Part shown: positions 6,317 to 9,064 of the stretch, piece after piece
How the letters are laid out: each line of letters starts with the position of its first letter
How positions within the stretch are numbered: the first letter of the stretch is position 1
Assembly (NCBI GenBank): GCA_944391545.1
Contig: CALXTZ010000052.1
Span: 1 to 9,064 of the forward strand
Length of the DNA stretch: 9,064 nt
Source of the DNA: an uncultured Alphaproteobacteria bacterium
GTDB taxonomy: Bacteria > Pseudomonadota > Alphaproteobacteria > CAAHEQ01 > UBA3637
Direction of reading: 5' to 3'
Made by a program: the position numbers and the translations under genes
The notes under the pieces: model-generated
What the model was told of the DNA's origin: nothing
The model's database searches: none
What the model saw: only the letters and a program-made list of their open reading frames with translations

Positions 6317-7189
6317 ATGAAAGGGATCATTTTGGCCGGCGGTTCCGGGTCTCGGTTGTATCCGTTGACGCTGACGTGCTGTAAGCAGTTATTGCCGGTT
6401 TATGACAAGCCGATGATTTATTATCCGCTGTCGACTTTGATGCTGTTCGGGATACGGGATATACTCATTATTTCGACGCCTCATGATACACCGCACTTGA
6501 AGCATTTTTTCGGGGACGGTGCGCGATTCGGCTTGAACATAGAATATAAGGTTCAACAGGAACCCAAAGGCATTGCCGAAGCTTTTACATTGGGGGCTGA
6601 TTTTATCGGGGATGAGGATGTTTGCCTGATTTTGGGCGATAATATTTTTTACATGGGCGGACAGTTTGCGGACGTGGCAGCACAAGTCAAAGATAATCCC
6701 GGCGCCGTTGTTTTCGGTTATCATGTATCGGATCCGGAACGGTTCGGCATTGTTGAATTTGATAAAACGGGCAAGGTTTTGTCTTTGGAGGAAAAACCAT
6801 CAAAGCCGAAATCCAGTTACGCCGTTGTCGGGCTTTATTTTTATCATGCCGATGTTGTTGCCAAAGCGCGCGCATTGAAGCCTTCCGCTCGCGGCGAGTT
6901 GGAAATTACGGATTTGAATCGCCTTTATTTGGATGAAGACAGGTTGAAAGCCGTGGTTTTACGCCGCGGAACGGCTTGGCTTGATACCGGAACGCCCGGT
7001 TCTTTGTTGGAGGCATCCAATTATGTGGGGATTATTGAAGAGCGGCAAGGACTGAAAATTGCCTGTATCGAAGAAATTGCGTACAGACGGGGCTTTATTG
7101 ATGCGGCTCAATTCCAAAAGTTAATTGATGAGATTAAAGACGGTGTTCCTTATAAGGAATATCTGAAATACGTTAAAGCTGAATTTTAA
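6317..7189 (+). CDS. rmlA: Glucose-1-phosphate thymidylyltransferase
   Basis: Predicted cytoplasmic enzyme joining glucose-1-phosphate and dTTP to make dTDP-glucose, the first step to dTDP-rhamnose and related sugars for surface polysaccharide. Its 290 residues are the usual length. Motifs in order are the nucleotide-binding LAGGSGSRLYPLT (6-18), KQLLPVYDKPMIYYPLS (23-39), QEPKGIAEAF (81-90), GDNIFY (107-112) with metal-binding D108, SLEEKP (156-161), KPSARGELEITDLNR (188-202) and WLDTGT (221-226) with the second metal ligand D223. One oddity is CC (21-22) just before KQLLP, where the enzyme usually has a serine before the lysine. ATG 6317 is preceded by AAAGGAAAA. It is followed by rmlB after 11 nt, so the two are almost certainly one operon. 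Confidence 0.96.
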   Translation: MKGIILAGGSGSRLYPLTLTCCKQLLPVYDKPMIYYPLSTLMLFGIRDILIISTPHDTPHLKHFFGDGARFGLNIEYKVQQEPKGIAEAFTLGADFIGDEDVCLILGDNIFYMGGQFADVAAQVKDNPGAVVFGYHVSDPERFGIVEFDKTGKVLSLEEKPSKPKSSYAVVGLYFYHADVVAKARALKPSARGELEITDLNRLYLDEDRLKAVVLRRGTAWLDTGTPGSLLEASNYVGIIEERQGLKIACIEEIAYRRGFIDAAQFQKLIDEIKDGVPYKEYLKYVKAEF

Positions 7190-7200
7190 AGGACAGATTG

Positions 7201-8238
7201 ATGAAAAGTATTCTTGTAACCGGAGGCGCCGGTTTTATCGGTTCAAATTTCATACCTTATTTTGCTCGGAAATATCCGGATACTTTGATCGTTAACTTTG
7301 ATAAATTGACTTATGCGGCCGATTTAAATCATTTAAAAGAATGTGCCGATTGGCCGAATTACACCTTTGTGCAGGGAGACCTTGTTCAGGAACGGGAAGT
7401 CGAGCAGGTCTTTGAAAAATTCGACATTCAAGGCGTCATTCATTTCGCGGCCGAAAGCCATGTGGATAATTCGATTAAAGGGCCGAAAGCATTTGTAGAA
7501 ACAAATATTGTCGGAACATTTCATTTGCTGGAAGCGGCTCGCCGCCATTGGATGACGGCGCCGAACCAATCGAAAGCCGGATATGAAACATGCCGTTTCC
7601 ATCATATTTCGACGGATGAAGTTTACGGGACTTTGGGCGAAACGGGTTATTTTACCGAAACAACGGCATATGCGCCTAATTCGCCGTATTCGGCATCAAA
7701 AGCGTCTTCCGATTTTTTGGTGCGGGCTTATCATCATACGTACGGCATGAATGTAACGACTTCGAATTGTTCCAACAACTACGGCCCGAAACAGCATGCC
7801 GAAAAGTTAATTCCGACGATTATCCGCAAATGTTTGGCCGAAGAAGCTATTCCCGTTTACGGAGACGGGAAAAACGTGCGGGATTGGTTGTATGTTTTGG
7901 ATCATTGTCGCGCGATTGATTTGATTTATCACCAGGGGCAAACAGGGGAAACCTACAATGTCGGTGGTTATAACGAAAAGAATAATTTGCAAATCGTCGA
8001 TGCGATTTGTACGTATTTAAATCAAGTGCGCCCGCGGAAAAAGGGGCGGTATCAAGATTTAATCACATTTGTGGCGGATCGCCCCGGGCATGATAAGCGA
8101 TATGCGATTGATGCCACAAAGTTGGAGAATGAATTGGGATGGAAAGCTGAAGAAACTTTTGACACAGGAATTACGAAAACGATTGATTGGTATATAACGG
8201 CTTTTAATCAAAAACGGTCTACCTCTGACAGAGGATAA
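7201..8238 (+). CDS. rmlB: dTDP-glucose 4,6-dehydratase
   Basis: Predicted short-chain dehydrogenase/reductase-type enzyme converting dTDP-glucose to dTDP-4-keto-6-deoxyglucose, the branch point to rhamnose and other 6-deoxysugars. 345 residues. The NAD-binding GGAGFIGSNF is at 8-17. STDEVYG (137-143) provides the T138-D139-E140 dehydration residues, and YSASK (163-167) gives the catalytic tyrosine Y163 and K167. SNCSNNYGP (188-196), DGKNVRDWLYV (222-232) and the C-terminal ADRPGHDKRYAID (292-304) are typical of RmlB. A TTG at 7198 in the same frame directly precedes the ATG; ATG 7201 is preferred, with AAAGGA about 8 nt upstream. The last codons include the inverted repeat CCTCT-GAC-AGAGG (8222-8234), which has no T-run and does not look like a terminator. 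No rmlC or rmlD follows, so the pathway must be completed elsewhere or lead to another sugar. Confidence 0.96.
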   Translation: MKSILVTGGAGFIGSNFIPYFARKYPDTLIVNFDKLTYAADLNHLKECADWPNYTFVQGDLVQEREVEQVFEKFDIQGVIHFAAESHVDNSIKGPKAFVETNIVGTFHLLEAARRHWMTAPNQSKAGYETCRFHHISTDEVYGTLGETGYFTETTAYAPNSPYSASKASSDFLVRAYHHTYGMNVTTSNCSNNYGPKQHAEKLIPTIIRKCLAEEAIPVYGDGKNVRDWLYVLDHCRAIDLIYHQGQTGETYNVGGYNEKNNLQIVDAICTYLNQVRPRKKGRYQDLITFVADRPGHDKRYAIDATKLENELGWKAEETFDTGITKTIDWYITAFNQKRSTSDRG

Positions 8239-8312
8239 AACGAATCGACAGAAAGACATTCTTCTTTTATTTTTTTCATTCAAAAAAAAGAGGAGAAATC
8301 GGACAAAATTAA

Positions 8313-8349
8313 CAATTAATTGGGTGTAAAAAATAGAAAATTCTATAAA
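8313..8349 (+). promoter_or_regulatory. Palindromes and a possible promoter upstream of the XRE gene
   Basis: Two palindromes lie here: CAATTAATTG (8313-8322, perfect) and ATAGAA-AA-TTCTAT (8333-8346, 6-bp arms). They overlap a possible promoter made of TTGGGT (8320-8325), an 18-bp spacer and TATAAA (8344-8349). Palindromes over both hexamers would suit autoregulation by the downstream repressor. The -35 is poor, so this is a candidate only. The rest of 8239-8403 holds no gene. Confidence 0.35.
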
Positions 8350-8353
8350 AATG

Positions 8354-8403
8354 CCTATTATAGTATGTGGTTTTAAATCCGGTAGTTCATTAATATACAC
8401 GGT
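8354..8403 (+). promoter_or_regulatory. Possible C-box-like operators and leaderless promoter of the XRE gene
   Basis: TAATAT (8391-8396) ends exactly 7 bp before the ATG at 8404, the spacing expected if transcription starts on the A of the start codon. There is no Shine-Dalgarno. Upstream lie CCTATTATAGTATGTGG (8354-8370) and the imperfect palindrome GGTTTTAAATCC (8369-8380), placed about where controller-protein operators sit. The TTATAGT core resembles published C-protein sites as I recall them. The -35 is weak, as expected for an activator-dependent promoter. All of this is inference from layout. Confidence 0.35.
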
Positions 8404-8634
8404 ATGAAAAAGATAGATAACAGATACTTACTTGATGTTGTTGCGAAAAATATTCGTGCGCATCGTCGGCGGATGCATTTGTCTCAAGAGGCTCTTGCTG
8501 AAAAGGCAGATTTGCATCGGACTTATATCGGTATGGTCGAACGGTCGGAAAAGAACATAACGTTATTAAGTTTACAACGAATTTCTTGGGCTTTGAATGT
8601 ACCGGTCATTGATTTGTTGGAAGAAAAGAAATAA
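8404..8634 (+). CDS. XRE-family HTH regulator, controller (C) protein-like
   Basis: Predicted DNA-binding regulator of 76 residues, essentially a single five-helix XRE/lambda-repressor-type domain. The helix-turn-helix spans SQEALAEKADLHRTYIGMVE (27-46), with the second helix at 27-35 and the recognition helix at about 38-47. ERSEKNITLLSLQRISWALN (46-65) follows the pattern of restriction-modification controller proteins (ER-G-RN-TL-LE-IA-AL), and the end VIDLLEEKK is also typical. Such proteins act as dimers and often activate then repress their own promoter. ATG 8404 is the only plausible start: an in-frame stop TAG lies at 8383-8385 and the only codon between that might initiate is ATT. 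Unlike every other gene here it has no Shine-Dalgarno. No restriction or methylation gene is in the window; a phage repressor role is the alternative, given the tail-like gene downstream. Confidence 0.88.
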   Translation: MKKIDNRYLLDVVAKNIRAHRRRMHLSQEALAEKADLHRTYIGMVERSEKNITLLSLQRISWALNVPVIDLLEEKK

Positions 8635-8647
8635 GAATTCCTTTTTT

Positions 8648-8661
8648 AGGAATAAATTCCT
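8648..8661. promoter_or_regulatory. Operator-like palindrome overlapping the -35 of the next promoter
   Basis: AGGAAT-AA-ATTCCT is a perfect inverted repeat with 6-bp arms, and its last base is the first base of the TTGACA at 8661-8666. A third copy of the half-site (ATTCC, 8637-8641) lies just upstream. It has the same arm length and AA centre as ATAGAA-AA-TTCTAT (8333-8346) before the XRE gene, though the arm sequences differ. A bound regulator here would block RNA polymerase. Confidence 0.5.
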
Positions 8662-8689
8662 TGACATTTTTTGTTTTTTATGCTAAAAG
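8661..8689 (+). promoter_or_regulatory. Strong sigma-70 type promoter
   Basis: Perfect -35 TTGACA (8661-8666), an ideal 17-bp spacer, and extended -10 TG-C-TAAAAG (TG 8681-8682, hexamer 8684-8689). Transcription would start near 8695-8697. This is the best-spaced promoter in the window and it fires straight into a terminator about 60 nt downstream. Confidence 0.65.
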
Positions 8690-8695
8690 GATAAA

Positions 8696-8759
8696 CATGT
8701 ATCCGGGATAAGTGTATCTTCGGAACATAGGCTTCTGCTGTTGGCAGAGGCCTTTTTTT
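8696..8759 (+). ncRNA. Candidate short structured RNA or transcribed leader
   Basis: Between the promoter and the T-run is room for an RNA of about 63 nt. It would fold into two hairpins. The first is TCCGGGATA (8702-8710) with TATCTTCGGA (8715-8724), nine pairs, one bulged T and the four-base loop AGTG. The second is the terminator hairpin at 8730-8752. No open reading frame of use fits: ATG 8697 gives only four codons. It could be an independent small RNA or a leader that limits transcription of the tail-like gene at 8782. I do not recognise it as a known RNA family. Confidence 0.45.
8730..8759 (+). terminator. Rho-independent terminator
   Basis: Stem GGCTTCTGC (8730-8738) pairs with GCAGAGGCC (8744-8752) over nine base pairs including one G-T, around the loop TGTTG, and is followed by seven T (8753-8759). 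It ends any transcript from the promoter at 8661 and any read-through from the XRE gene, 23 bp before the tail-like gene begins. Confidence 0.85.
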
Positions 8760-8781
8760 ATATGCATATAAAGGAGGAAAA

Positions 8782-9064
8782 GTGACAGAACATATACAAA
8801 TTAAAAATGTCCGTCCCCGTGTTCAATACATCGGAGACGGCACACAGACCGTCTTTCCTTATGCTTTCGGCATTTTCGAAGACAGTGATATTGAAGTGTA
8901 TTTGAATGAAACATTGCTTGAAGACGGCTATACCGTGACGGGGGCCGGCTCATCAACAGGCGGAAGCATCGTTTTTGATACGGCACCGGCTGCCGATACG
9001 CAAATTACGATTTTACGAAACCTGTCGATTGAACGTGTGTCCGATTTTCAAGACGGCGGCGAAC
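8782..9064 (+). CDS. Phage tail-fibre/tailspike-like protein, N-terminal part (runs off window)
   Basis: The first 94 codons of a gene that continues past the window. GTG 8782 is the likely start, with AAGGAGG (8771-8777) four bases upstream. The protein begins TEHIQIKNVRPRVQYIGDG, then TVFPYAFGIFEDSDIEVYLN (23-42), DGYTVTGAGSSTGGSIVFDT (48-67) and TILRNLSIERVSDFQDGGE (76-94). The pattern 'Y-GDG-T-F-FPF-F...DL-VY-ng...Y-V-G-G...G-V-F--aP--G--VTi-R---ieR--DF' is that of N-terminal domains of phage tail-fibre, tailspike and related tail proteins, which attach the fibre to the virion. Later domains would bind or cut surface glycans. No other phage structural gene is in view, so prophage, tail-like particle or solitary remnant cannot be told apart. 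The preceding promoter-terminator pair suggests restricted expression. Confidence 0.7.
   Translation, partial: MTEHIQIKNVRPRVQYIGDGTQTVFPYAFGIFEDSDIEVYLNETLLEDGYTVTGAGSSTGGSIVFDTAPAADTQITILRNLSIERVSDFQDGGE

Noticed and set aside
7198..7200. TTG start for rmlB one codon upstream
   Set aside because: ATG 7201 follows directly, is better spaced from AAAGGA and gives the usual N-terminus MKSILVTGG.
8222..8234. CCTCT-GAC-AGAGG hairpin at the end of rmlB as a terminator
   Set aside because: The stem is only 5 bp, lies inside the coding sequence and is followed by ATAAAACG, not a T-run.
8253..8290. T-rich then A-rich stretch after rmlB as a terminator
   Set aside because: Only T-A pairs form a stem (T7 with A7), there is no GC core, and mismatches follow outward.
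8289..8310. Shine-Dalgarno-like AGAGGAGA with a hidden small gene
   Set aside because: No ATG, GTG or TTG opens a usable frame after it; it could be a decayed gene start but nothing supports this.
8059..8400. 113-residue minus-strand frame across the end of rmlB and the gap
   Set aside because: It overlaps rmlB and the XRE control region, has no Shine-Dalgarno that I can see and shows no family resemblance.
8697..8711. Four-residue leader peptide (ATG TAT CCG GGA TAA)
   Set aside because: Its AAGGA lies inside the -10 region and would not be in the transcript; the ATG sits at the very 5' end.
1..9064. CRISPR arrays, tRNA, rRNA, insertion sequences or integration sites
   Set aside because: No spaced direct repeats, cloverleaf-like sequences, transposase frames or attachment-type repeats were seen on either strand.

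Overview
The window reads as chromosomal DNA of a Gram-negative bacterium, most likely an alphaproteobacterium of moderate to low GC. The evidence is an NAD kinase with alphaproteobacterial landmarks (YGIDRG for the usual YGMNRG, and a C-terminal 'VRVLYNPMH' segment), a SlyX protein ending in PPPHY, and a secreted Cu-Zn superoxide dismutase. A Bacteroides-like fructokinase and a standalone acyl-ACP thioesterase hint at a host-associated or gut lifestyle, but that is inference and no species can be named.

Layout. (1) 1-3570, carbon uptake and use: a PfkB-family fructokinase on the minus strand, cut by the window edge at its C-terminus; a divergent APC amino-acid permease; and a compact CstA-family transporter on the minus strand whose 3' end overlaps the permease by 18 bp. 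(2) 3571-6124, housekeeping and stress: NAD kinase, a FatA/FatB-like double-hotdog thioesterase and periplasmic SodC on the plus strand, then convergent slyX on the minus strand. (3) 6125-8238, surface sugar: an AT-rich 192-bp divergent intergenic region, then rmlA and rmlB, the first two steps from glucose-1-phosphate to dTDP-rhamnose or other dTDP-6-deoxysugars. No rmlC or rmlD follows. (4) 8239-9064, a regulatory and phage-like segment: a 76-residue XRE regulator resembling restriction-modification controller (C) proteins, with no Shine-Dalgarno and probably leaderless; a palindrome overlapping the -35 of a strong promoter; a short two-hairpin RNA ending in a classical terminator; and the start of a phage tail-fibre or tailspike-like protein that runs off the window.

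How the parts work together. The first block is sugar phosphorylation plus amino-acid and pyruvate or peptide uptake, probably separately transcribed. nadK, the thioesterase and sodC are co-directional; nadK and the thioesterase each have a recognisable extended -10 promoter with a very short leader. rmlA and rmlB form a tight operon (11-nt gap). The 8.3-8.8 kb segment is the most unusual part: regulator, operator-like palindrome, strong promoter, approximately 63-nt structured RNA, terminator and tail gene lie in a row and may form one control circuit. That linkage is a hypothesis. No tRNA, rRNA, CRISPR array, insertion sequence or replication origin was seen, and no gap between genes exceeds about 200 bp.
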